This document shows positions 26,908 through 37,800 of a stretch of DNA of 64,000 bases, piece after piece (the first letter of the stretch is position 1; each line of letters opens with the position of its first letter). A program made the translations under genes and the position numbers. The DNA comes from Dactylellina haptotyla (Eukaryota; Ascomycota; Orbiliomycetes; Orbiliales; Orbiliaceae). The stretch covers positions 1,550,001-1,614,000 of the forward strand of contig CM062383.1 of NCBI GenBank assembly GCA_031310005.1, in the 5' to 3' direction. The notes below the pieces were generated by a model, which worked only from the letters and a program-made list of their open reading frames with translations, made no database searches and was not told the DNA's origin.

Positions 26908-27697
26908 ATATAAATCGATCACTACTCTTAAGTTTCTCTGGGATACGAGTTAAATTCGATCTAGGAACCGAGGAAAGAAAGAGGAAAGAAAGGGAAACCC
27001 GGAAGCAAAACAATCAGCAGAAAGGCGGGCCCCCGCCAATAATTGTCCACTGGTAAGCTCCAATTGCGGACTACGATTATTCTTTAGATCATTTTCATCT
27101 GTTTGTTCGATGTTATCGATGAGGATTGCTCAATCGTCAACGTGATTTTTCCAGGTATTAGAAATGTAGAGTGATACCAGAGCAGCTTAGAATTACGGCC
27201 CTGCAGGCAACACGACTTCATTTCGCAACAAGGCACTCGGTTAATCTCCCAATTACCGATGATACACATGCAATATATGCAAAACTCACTTGCATGCTCT
27301 TGTTCTATGGCTACTTAGTTTCGAATATACTAGCCGCTCCTACGGCTTCAAATTACAATTTTTTAGTCCTAATCTGCCGCTGTGGTTTGTAAAACTAGTT
27401 GTTTCATCTGCGCAAATACTCGACCTACCTAATCAAGCTAAAAATTTCCCTTCTGTTGTTCCTGCGCTCTGTCAACCAACTCATCCCCCATCACCACCAC
27501 CCTTAACCACCACCCTATTGCCCAGACTCATTACCTCCACAATCCGGTTCTCCCACAACCTTCATACTCGAGAAGTGAGAGTACGCATAGAAGCATCCAA
27601 TCCGAACCTAAAATATAAACTACTCTCTTCATTTACCATCGTACCCTGAGTAAATCCCGCGATACCTAACCTAACGTTCAGTCCATTGCATGGAGAT
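26908..27697. other. Intergenic region, RBM25-like to regulator gene
   Basis: About 0.79 kb between co-oriented genes. The first 150 bases hold the candidate alternative exon and a GGAAAGAAAG purine tract; the rest is presumably the regulator's promoter and leader. Frames near 27171-27649 show no recognisable domain. Confidence 0.45.
26965..27056 (+). other. Possible alternative last coding exon of the RBM25-like gene
   Basis: A GT donor at 26882 (GAAG|gtgaga, inside the last annotated exon) can join the CTAG acceptor at 26962-26964 across 83 nt. The joined frame then codes TEERKRKERETRKQ followed by NNQQKGGPPPIIVHW and stops at 27054-27056. The segment is rich in Lys/Arg/Glu, like the rest of the protein, and has no internal stop. 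The standard reading through to TAA at 26905-26907 fits the family ending better, so this would be an alternative isoform. It is an inference from splice signals and composition only. Confidence 0.4.
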
Positions 27698-30600
27698 ATG
27701 ATGAGGAACTCAGATGATGATTCCGGTGCCCCACCCGCATCCGACAGTGTCTCGATAGGAAATGCACCATTCGCATCTGGGAGCAACGCTGCGCTTCAAA
27801 ACACGACGCACTCGGGATTTCGACGGTAAGGATAGCGTACTCTTTGCAACGGGTCACAATATCTACAATACCCAACCCGTAAACTGGGATCTTGTTACTT
27901 CGGTTGGTTGCTCTACATGTTGCTAAAATTGAAACTGAAATAGACAGCGGGCATCGCGGGCATGTGAGGTACGTCCGCCTATCTTCATCATTTCCACATA
28001 GCTACCTTAGTTTGAGGCTGATCTATCGCGATTTCTATCTTGAAGACTTGCCATGCCAGGAAGGTACAATCTATCTCAGCTATCCTATGACGGTCGAGCC
28101 GCTAACTATCTCCCACCCTCTTCCACTATTCCATACAGGTTCGATGTGATGCCGCAAGTCTTGGTGTGCCATGCACAAATTGTGTCGCTTTTTCCATTGA
28201 GTGCAAAATACCGACGCCAAAAAGAAAAAAAGCTGGACTCTCGGAATCAAAACTCAAAGATGATGACTCGTAAGGAAGCATATCGAATTTACACGTTAAA
28301 AGGCCAAAATTTTCAGCCTGTTACTAATTTTCAATTTTTTAATCATTTTTTTTTGAAATCAAATCTCAGTGATTCAAAGGGCACATCGCCAGGTGCTTCC
28401 ATTCAAAACAGCAACACCCAACCGCCCTCGGAACCCGACCTACCTTCAGCACCAGCAATAACCGCATCTGATACCCCGACCGAGCCAGAAACAAATACAT
28501 TCGCTCAATTTTTGAAACCTAAATTTGCGCGCGCGCCCATCAAAGATGCAGGACGGGTTGCTTACCTGGGTACGGAGTCACTTCCGTTCCGTATGATGAT
28601 ATTGAGTGTTTACGTTTCTTTGCAGTTACCTAAAATTAACGTTTCGTTTACTTAGGGGAGTCTTCGAACCTTAGCCTCTTAGTTCACGATCGACATGGCG
28701 CTGCCGATGTTGTACACTATCCGCTTCCAGAAAGCATTAGAGGAGCGCGAGCCCAGCTCACGGAACTAGACAGTGAGGAAATTGATATTCTGAACCGGCG
28801 AGGCGCATTCCTGCTCCCCCCACGAGCGCTTTGTGATGAACTTGTGGAAGCATTCTTTCGCCATATTGCACCAATCGTTCCCGTTATCAACCGCAACAGA
28901 TTCATGCAGCGTTATAAGGATCCCACAAACCCTCCATCCCTTCTCTTGTTACAAGCGGTCCTTCTTGCTGGTTCTCGTGTATGCACGAATCCAGCCCTTA
29001 TGGATGCTAGTGGATCTACTACCCCTGCTGCATTGACGTTTTATAAGCGAGCAAAGGCTTTGTACGATGCAAATTATGAGGATGACCGTGTTACTATCGT
29101 GCAGTCGCTGATATTGATGGGCTGGTATTGGGAAGGCCCGGAAGGTACCCAGCACCTTTACACCAAACCGGAATAATGTTCGGTTTATTCTTGCTAACCA
29201 CTCGCTTTATGTAGATGTAACCAAAAACGTTTTCTACTGGAGCCGGGTTGCTACTGTTGTAGCGCAAGGCTCTGGTATGCATCGGAGGTAATATTGGACC
29301 CCACACCCCTAAACAAATTTAAACATTCGATCGAGATTTTAATGAAGCGGTAATCCCTCGACAGTGTTGAGCGTTCCCAACTCAGTCGTGCAGACAAGAG
29401 AATTTGGAAGAGGATCTGGTGGACATTGTTCACACGTGATAGATCTGTAGCTGTTGCACTAGGACGCCCAGTGCATATTAACACTGATGACTCCGACGTG
29501 GAAATGATATCCGAGGATGACTTCGAAGAAGATGAACCCGGTGTTCCTATGGACTACAAGCCAAATACTCTACATGTGAAGTTTTTCCTTCATTACGTCA
29601 AACTTTGTGAGATAATGGGACTAGTCTTATCACAGCAGTATTCTGTTGCTCTACGCGCCCGCAGACACCATGCAATCGATCTCACACACAGTGATATGGC
29701 ACTTGCGGACTGGATGATTAATTTACCAGAGGAGATGAAATACCACATGACAGATTCCCGAAGACAAAACTTTTGGGCCGCTCTACTTCATTCTACATAC
29801 TAGTAAGCTTTTCTATCGTCACTATTTTCTCTTGCTCTATTTTGGAAATTCGTGGCGTCTAACTGAAGTAAATTCGCCACCACAGTACGACTCTGTGCCT
29901 TCTACATAGGGCCCATATGCCTCCGGCTACCCTACCAGATTCCACTCATTTTAACAGTGTAATTTCCGCCTATCCGTCTCGAAAAATTGCTTTCCAGGCT
30001 GCAGCAAATATCACTACAATAATCCAAAACTTAAGGGCTCATGACGAATTAAAATATTGCCCCGCTTTTATGTATGCTCAAACTCAACCAAATGTGCTCT
30101 ATCATTATATAAAAGTTTGAGTTGCGTTATGCTGATTTCCCATTAGCGTATATAGCCTATTTTCAGCGTTGATCATGCAGGTCTATCAAGTTCGATCTTC
30201 GCAACCAGCAGTTGTTGCAATGACACAAGAAAGAATGAAAATATGCATGGATGCTCTCAAAGAAGTTTCAAAAATATGGCTCGTAGCTAAGATGGTTTAT
30301 ACACTCTTCGACTCGATATTGGGCAACAAAGCACTTGAAGAGCGACTTGCGAAAACCAGCGGCTACCGCCGTTCCGGTGAGAAAACGAAACGAGGCGAGC
30401 CGTCGTCGAAAAAGAATGCGGATAGTGCCTCTAAAAGAAAGTTTGAAGACATCGACCTTAGTGCCATATCTACAAGACCTACACCCCAAGTTTCCTACGA
30501 ACGATCAAGGCCTCAAACGCCAGCATTCTCTTCTCCTCCAAAGCCGCAACATAACCGCCAGACAACGACGATCCACGGCCATAATCCTCTCCAGCCATTT

Positions 30601-31261
30601 GTTGGAAATACTTCGCTTACAGCAAACCATGAAACTCACCAAGTCCGCGCCTTCAACCAGCAAGAATTCGGCTCTCAGCAAAACCAAAGTATACCCACAA
30701 CACCTCCAGATTTTTTCCTTGTTACTAAATCTTCCCCACCAATATCTCAATCAATCTGGGAAAATTTTCAACCAAATCAATTGTTTCCTGAAGAATCGGG
30801 GAACAATTATCTTGAAACGTCACCGTCAAATCGAGATAATACAGCGCAGCTTACGGATAACGCGCTTATGGACATTACCCAACAAACATATACCCAGTCT
30901 CTTCAATCACCCCCTCAGAAACCAAGAGATATCCTTCAACTAGGGAGCGCCTCCGATATGCAGATAGATTCCAATCAAATAAGAAACGGGGACATGAGCC
31001 ACAACTCAGCATGGTCAGCAAATTTTGATGTAGATACTACGATGGACTCGCCCGATGATTCTTGGAGTAATAGCAGCTCCGGTCTCGCGCAGAACGCTCC
31101 TGCAACTTTAAACGTGGAAGACTGGTAAGTATGAACCTTTCGAGATTCCCAATTATAGGGTACATTATTGATTCCATATCCCCATTCTTAGGTATCAGTT
31201 CTTTGGTCTCAGTGCAGGCTTTGATCTCAACCATCTAGGATTAGGTTCATCCACGGTATAA
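27698..31261 (+). CDS. Zn2Cys6 transcription factor of the Ctf1/FarA/FarB family
   Basis: Predicted nuclear DNA-binding regulator; relatives control fatty-acid catabolism and cutinase genes, and some bind CCTCGG elements. Eleven exons: 27698-27825, 27944-27968, 28046-28063, 28139-28269, 28370-28569, 28656-29144, 29215-29287, 29365-29802, 29886-30071, 30147-31124, 31192-31261; 911 residues. The cluster spans residues 50-79 with the canonical spacing C-x2-C-x6-C-x8-C-x2-C-x6-C (RACETCHARKVRC, then GVPCTNCVAFSIEC), followed by the basic PTPKRKK. The third exon is only 18 nt and codes TCHARK. The middle region KPKFARAPIKDAGRVAYLG, YPLPESIRGARAQL, GSTTPAALTFYKRAKALYDA and RIWWTLFTRDRSVAVALGRP is the fungal-specific regulatory domain. 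The C-terminal 250 residues are polar, Gln/Ser/Pro-rich and probably the activation region. FarA, FarB or Ctf1 identity cannot be decided without a tree. Confidence 0.92.
28046..28063 (+). other. 18-nt microexon within the zinc-cluster DNA-binding domain
   Basis: Sequence ACTTGCCATGCCAGGAAG, preceded by TTGAAG and followed by GTACAA. It codes Thr-Cys-His-Ala-Arg-Lys and lies between phase-0 introns of 77 and 75 nt. It supplies the second cysteine and the basic loop of the C6 cluster; without it the cluster is incomplete. Confidence 0.85.
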
Positions 31262-31946
31262 GAATAGCTTTACCTCAAATAAGTGGTCATATAGCACAAT
31301 TGATGCGAACAATCAGCTGAGAAAGTTGTATCTTGCTTAAACTTACAGATAGTAGCCTGGATGTCCACATATCATTCTGGGACTTTCGGCACCGAGTAAC
31401 AAAAGGACCCCAGAAATTGAACTTCTCGTGGCTCGTTTTTTCCCAGATGCCTAGTTACCTGAACGGGAAATATGGGACAACTCTGTTCTCCCTAAAAGAG
31501 TTGTTTAGTTGGGAACACACCCCCAATATAATGCCATTTCCAGCAGCTTACATCCTCAAGCCACTTCCTAGCCACAAGAACGATCGACACGATCATGCAA
31601 GGGTCGATTGTGCAATAAGATCCAGACCTTCTTCCTAAATTTAACATTTGGGGGAAAAACAATCTATCTATAGTAACAATAGCATATTCTTACAACTCGT
31701 CGCGTTTCAGAATAAGTGGGACTGAAAATAGCCAGGTCCTTAGTGCTAGTGAGGCCTCTGTCAACGACTTCGTAAGTGCTTTATACTAAACTTTAGAGAT
31801 ATCATCCATTGGATGTAGAACGAAGTATCTAATAATCCAGTGCAATATTTGAACTAGTCTCTTTGAAAAATGTTTAGAATAAGTAACTACAAATTCTGCC
31901 TCATCCCTGTGTGTTTTTCTCCACATTGTTGTCTTGGCCGCTAGAT
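31262..31946. other. Convergent intergenic region, regulator to GMC oxidoreductase
   Basis: About 0.69 kb between converging stops. A 101-codon frame at 31333-31638 has no recognisable domain and no splice partners. Nothing else seen. Confidence 0.5.
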
Positions 31947-33959
31947 TTATTCATGTGCTCCCTTAGATAATTTAATCTCACCGTGACTTATTTTCCAATC
32001 TTCTAGAATCATATCCGCACCCTTTTCCGCAATGGCATAAACGGTTGCTTGAGGGTGACAGCTGATTTGGATCGGCATAACCGAAGCATCGATGACTCGT
32101 AGGTTGCTTGTACCAAATACGACCAAACGCTCATCCACCACACCATATTTGTTTCCTTGAAAGCCACCCATAGCACATGTTGCAGTAGGGTGCCAGTCAG
32201 ATATAGTGTGGTATTTGACGTAATCCAAAAGGTCTGCATCTTCATCTTCTCCATCTTTAACAGGTGGCCACACTCGGCGTTTGACAAACTTTGATAGGGG
32301 GGCTGTCTTCGTGATGTGGTGACCGAATTTGAGCCCAGCTGCCATGACAGCTTGATCCAGAGTCCCGTTATCTTGGTAGTATTTGGGATCAATGATGGGC
32401 TTGTCATCCGAGGTTGTTTTCTCTTTGCCAGCTGGCACGGGAGGTATGTGAAGAGCGCCGGTTGAAAATGGATACTGTAACATTTGTAACATCGTGCCGT
32501 ACCGTTTTCCAGGCTCCATGTCGAAAATAGGGTACCAATTCCGAGCGTCAAATACATATTCCATTTGTCCCAGTTCCTTCTCCGAGGTTAGCTTTCTAAC
32601 GAGTATTTGGTCTCGAAGAGGAAGGCCCTCTGGGTAGGAGCCTCGGACTCTAGATGCCAAATTGTTTACTTCCGTTTTGTTCATAAATTTACTCAAGGGA
32701 AGGTATGCAAAGCTGCACGGAAGGATGGTTCGAAGTCCTGTTTGTTGTTCTTCATACTCCTTATCAGCGGCATCTGCTAAATTTGGATCAGACCGTAGAT
32801 CATCTGCATTCGGTCTTTGTAAGTCAATCTCGTATACCATTGGGACCACTATAGTTGTAGAAACGTTTAGTACAGCATACGACTAGAGGGGATACTTAGG
32901 AAATATTAGCTCACTCAACCTATCCTGGAGATTTTCGCCAACGTTCCGATTTTCCACTTTTACTTCGATGTTGGCAGCTTTGAGAACGTCAGGATTGCCC
33001 ACCCCACTAAGTTCCAAAATCATTGGCGACTGTACACTACCACACGATACAATTACCTCTTTACTAGCCTTAGCAACGTATTCGGATCCCATGGATTCAA
33101 ACAGGACACCCGTAGCCACTATCACCCCGTTGACGCGTTCTAGAACGACTTCTCTGACGATAGAGTTGCATATAACATGTAAGTTATGGCGTGAAGCAAC
33201 AGGTAGATAGTACTCAGAAGCCGAATAACTTCTCTTCGTAGTCTGTGGATTCACAGAGGTCAATCCTGTCCATACTCCAACATTCGAACCATCAAAAGTA
33301 GGCTTCCGCTCGATGCCAAGGGTTTGTAGAGTTTCGTGCCAATATTCGTGATGTGCACCGTGCTCTTTCGAATAAGATGTGTAGATTTTCCCAGAAGAAC
33401 CATGCTTTTCAACATCGTAATCAAGCTTATGTTTCTCTTTCAACTCTTCGGACGGGACAAAAAAAGATTCCACTTTTCGAAAATATGGCCTGAAGGGTTG
33501 GTGAAAGGTTTAGCTATAAAAAAACACAAATAAGAAGAGTCTCGGATTCCTTTTCACCACTGACAGTAAACCATCCCAACCCCATCCTTTATTTCCAAGC
33601 TCTTCCCATGCATCATAGTCTTCCCGATTGCCTCTCATCCAAGTGAAAAAGTTGATTGCTGAACTACCACCTAGTGCTTTGCCTCGCGCCCATTCAACTT
33701 TCCGATTTCCAAGGCCAGGCTGCGACGTAGTTTCGAATTCCCAATCGAACTTCGTATGAACTGCCTCACCAAACCGTCCGGGGACATCGATCAGCGGGTC
33801 GCCAAACCCCGCAGAGCCGGCTTCAACTACTCCGACGTTGATGTCGGAGTTCTCACTGAGCCTCGCTGCAAGTACGAGGCCAGCCGTGCCCCCACCCACA
33901 ATAATAAAGTCGAATTGTTTTTCGGCGAAAACCGATGGCAATATATTGTGCAGCGACAT
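31947..33959 (-). CDS. GMC-family FAD-dependent oxidoreductase (choline dehydrogenase/alcohol oxidase-like)
   Basis: Flavoprotein oxidising an alcohol or related substrate; the specific substrate is not readable. Exons 33959-33565, 33489-32915 and 32848-31947; 623 residues. FAD-binding start FDFIIVGGGTAGLVLAARLS near residues 17-36, then VEAGSAGFGDPLIDVPG, the GMC signature GKALGGSSAINFFTWMRGN, EVIVSCGSVQSPMILELSGV (signature 2) and NVGENLQDR. The catalytic region has ISDWHPTATCAMGG and SCHPQATVYAIAEKGADMI, so both active-site histidines are present. No signal peptide is visible, so an intracellular enzyme is likely. The frame is open upstream of the ATG at 33959 but only to a GTG. The donor of intron 2 is read as GTGAGC, which keeps the frame and gives DRLMVPMVYEID. 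Confidence 0.92.
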
Positions 33960-34892
33960 CCTAGTAGAACCTCGATTGTGTACAAATGACACTCGTTGAC
34001 GTGAATTCTTGCCTCGAAACCAAGCTTCCTACTGTGCAATTGCAAATATATTGGACTCGAAGGATAAAAATTATGATAAAAAGACAATAACTTAAAATTA
34101 AATTACATGTTCGGTAACATTGTATCTGCTTAGCGTTTATTAGTCCCAGGCTCTTGATTATCCAGTCCTAATGCTTGTGCAAAGAGGTCCAAGGGTCAGA
34201 AGTGGAGCTATTTTCGTCTATTTTCGAGCAGGAGTGGTTGATAAAGTGAACTGGAACATGCCCCAAGCCCCAAACAAGGAAAGGAAATCCACAAGCGGTT
34301 TGGGCAAATCTCTGAGGTTTTTTTTTTTTTTTTTTTTTTGCTCAATGTTGTAAATGGATGTCGAGTAGCGTTGGTTGGTATTATAATAGATTTTAATTGT
34401 TTGGTATCATCGTAATTACTATATAAGCTTCTCTACCAACAGGCTGCGAAGTAGCCAATTTCGGACCGTTCATCAATGACAATCATCAGAATGACAACTG
34501 ACTTCGATTTCAATACACAATTTATCAGATATCAGATCTCAGATCTTCGAAGTTAAGAAAGATAGCTTAAGAAGTAGTCACCGCCTACGCTTCCTTGTAC
34601 TTATTCAAGTTTATATGTAATATAAAATATAGCTAGAACTATGACCATTATAATATGAAGATGTTGTGCCTCCGAGTACGGCAATTTATGGTTACTCACA
34701 TAAATTGACTGGTGGTTGAGTGTCCAAATATTCAAGCTCTGTTGCCAAGCCTCAACGACACCAAACACGAAATCAAATCTCCTGCATCAATCTCGATGCT
34801 CTGGATTCATCAGCACATAAACATCCAAAGCAGTTTGGTGACTTCCATTACCCCTTAGCCATTCTTTCCGAAGACTTATCAAGACACCAAAT
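33960..34892. promoter_or_regulatory. Divergent promoter region GMC oxidoreductase/POL1
   Basis: About 0.93 kb between divergent starts. It has a 22-base T tract at 34318-34339 and AT-rich sequence near 34600-34670. No defined operator recognised. Confidence 0.5.
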
Positions 34893-37800
34893 ATGTCGTC
34901 GAAAGCCGCCCAGCGTGCAAAACTCGAGGAACTCCAGAAACTGCGAGCATCAAGGAAGACACGCTTGAGCTCATATCGGACCCACGACGAAAAACAATTA
35001 TTCGATGAGCTTGACGAAGAGGAATATCAAAAAGTGCAACGCTCGAGGTTGGATCAAGACGATTTTGTAGTCGACGATAATGGGGAAGGCTATATTGAAA
35101 ATGGAGCCGATGACTGGGAAGCGGGTCGTGATCGCGGCGATTATCATTCTAGCTCGGACGAAGATGACGATATAGCGTATTCAAAAGTTAAAGGTATTAT
35201 ATAGCTACTAGTCTCCTCATCCAATCAGTTTGTCTGACGTTAACGAACATTTTCCAAAACAATATACAGGTAAAAGAAAACGCGAAACTGAAAGCACGAC
35301 ACGTAAGGACCAGGAGGGAAGTATCAACAAGTACTTTACCTCTATAGCAGCACAGTCAGCAGCCAAACACAAGGTGAATATCATCTGAGAACTTAGAGAG
35401 ATTCTCTAATACATCGCCACTTACAATTTGAATTACAGTCTGAATCAACTGCCGAAGAGAAAGAGTTCATGAGTGACCTGCTTGGCCAGTTTGATGAATC
35501 CCATGACGCTTTCCGGAGCACCAAGAAGCTGAAAGCGCAGAAACCAGAACCAGCACCGAAACGTCAGCGTCCCCTATCCCCCCCACGACAACTTGCGAAA
35601 GACCAATCAAAACGAGCAGTTAGACCCATACCAAGCTCTCCACCTAAACCGGCGATTTTTGTAAAAAAAGAAGTAAATGAGGATACTGGTGCATTGAATG
35701 ATTACCCGGAGGCGATATTGTCTATCCCTAGCATCGAATCCTACCACCCAAAAACCCCAACCAGTATCCTTCACAGTGAAGAACAGGGTGAATACGGCTC
35801 CGAGCCCGACGAAGATGAGCTTACCGTTCGTCCAATCCAAACATTCAGCAAACCTCTAGACGCACCGGTAAATCGCAATTCGATCCGACCTAACTACTCC
35901 GATACACCGAAAGTATCATCGGTGAAATTAACAGCATCCAGTGAAGGCATTGATGCAAGCCAATGGCAAGAAGTTAACGCCAATTTATCCAGAAACCAAG
36001 TCTCTGACCAACAGTTTCTCGGCAAAGTCTCTTCAAAAGATCTGGCATATGAAGATGGCGCATTGCGGTTTTTCTGGATGGATTACGCTGAGATCGGTGG
36101 ATGTTTGTGCCTCTTCGGAAAGGTAAGTTTTCTATCTCTTTGTGATGGCATGTTTCGATATTTACGAGTGGTATTCTCGTTGGTATTAGGTGCGGGTCAA
36201 AGACAGCGACAAATACGCAAGTGCATTTATCAAGGTCAACGGTATTATGCGGAAGCTCTTCTTCCTCCCCAGAGTTACAAAACTCAAGTCGGGCGATGAG
36301 GTCGAAATGTCTGATGTCTATGCCGAAGTAGACGAACTTTTTACCAAACTCAAGATTAGTCATGGGAGTGATTGGAAGGCAAAGCCATGTTCAAGAAAAT
36401 ATGCGTTCGAATTGAGCGATATCCCAAAAGAATCCGATTATCTCAAAGTTCTTTATCCTTATGATAGTAAGCCAAAGTTCGTTCGAGACCGGCGACGCCG
36501 CTGCTGATGTTGGCTTTCAAGGACCCCTGGTCCCACTAGATACAACTGGCGAAACCTTTTCACATATTTTTGGAACTGGTACATCGATTTTCGAACAGTT
36601 TGTCTTGGCCAGGAACATAATGGGGCCTTGCTGGTTAAAGGTTGACAACCCAGTGTTCACCGGAGTCGAAAATGTAAGGCTATTCTCCTAGATTTTTAGG
36701 TACCCTGTTGACATTCCCAGGCATCTTGGTGTAAAGTTGAACTACAGGTTTCATCGCCTACCAACATAACACCCATCGAAGATTCCGAGAACGAAAAAGC
36801 ACCGCCTTTAAAAATTATGAGCGTCGCTATTCGAACTAAAATCAGCCAACGAGATAATAAACCTGAAATTATATCGATAACAGGCAGATTGTATGAGGAC
36901 GTACCTCTCGACGAGACAAGTCCTGCTGAACAACTACCTTCCTCATGTTTCACCATCTGCCGCCCTGTAGGGCCAAACTTCCCACTTGGATTCCAGTCAG
37001 CAGCTGAAAACCACAAAACTGTCATAAAAACGGAAAAGTCCGAGGCTAGTTTGTTAAACATGTTTTTAGGTAAATTATTTGCTCGTTCCATATATTTATG
37101 TGAATAAATTGCGATCCGGACGCTAATTAAACCAGCTAAGCTGCAAATTACGGACCCTGATACCCTCATCGGACATGAGCTCGAAGAAAGTATATACGGT
37201 ACATTGATTCACCGGCTAAAAGAGTGCAAAATTTCAAATTGGCATCGTATTGGAAGGATGAGGCGTAGCCAGTGGCCAAATAACCTTGGGCGTGGCGGCT
37301 ATTTCGCAGAACGCCAGATTGTTTCTGGGCGACTAATTTGTGATATATCTAATGACTTAGGAAAGGTGAGATCGGCCTCACCAAGGCGAGCTATTTGGAT
37401 GCTGATATGACCTTAGTCATTAATGAATAGATGTCAGTCCTGGAGTTTAACAGAAATATGTGATCTGATATTAGGCAAAAAGAGAATCGAACTTGACAAT
37501 GAAACATCCCTCAAAACTTGGGCTACCTCCGGGACTGGACTTCTCAACTACCTCGAACATGCCGAAACGGATACATATATGGTTGCTGCAGTTGCTCTGC
37601 GGATCCAGATTATCCCCCTCGCCAAACAATTGACCAATCTTGCTGGTAACTCTTGGGCTCGAACATTAAGCGGCACTAGAGCTGAAAGAAATGAGTATAT
37701 TTTACTACACGAGTTCACCAGAAATAAATACATCTGCCCTGACAAATTGTACGACAAGGGGAAGGCTTCCCAAAAATCATTAGATGACGACGGGGCAGGC

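Noticed and set aside
31333-31638. 101-codon plus-strand frame in the convergent interval
   Set aside because: No domain, no splice partners, and composition like the surrounding intergenic DNA.
33960-33992. Longer GMC oxidoreductase starting at 33992
   Set aside because: The codon there is GTG; the first ATG is at 33959 and gives the usual short lead to the FAD motif.
34440-34520. TGATGA-like words upstream of POL1 as a second C/D snoRNA
   Set aside because: No box D at a suitable distance, no terminal stem and no recognisable rRNA complementarity.
36467-36521. Apparent frame change in POL1 after LYPYD
   Set aside because: A 55-nt GT-AG intron with a CTGAT branch site removes it and gives [18 protein letters not shown], matching the family; total length stays divisible by three.
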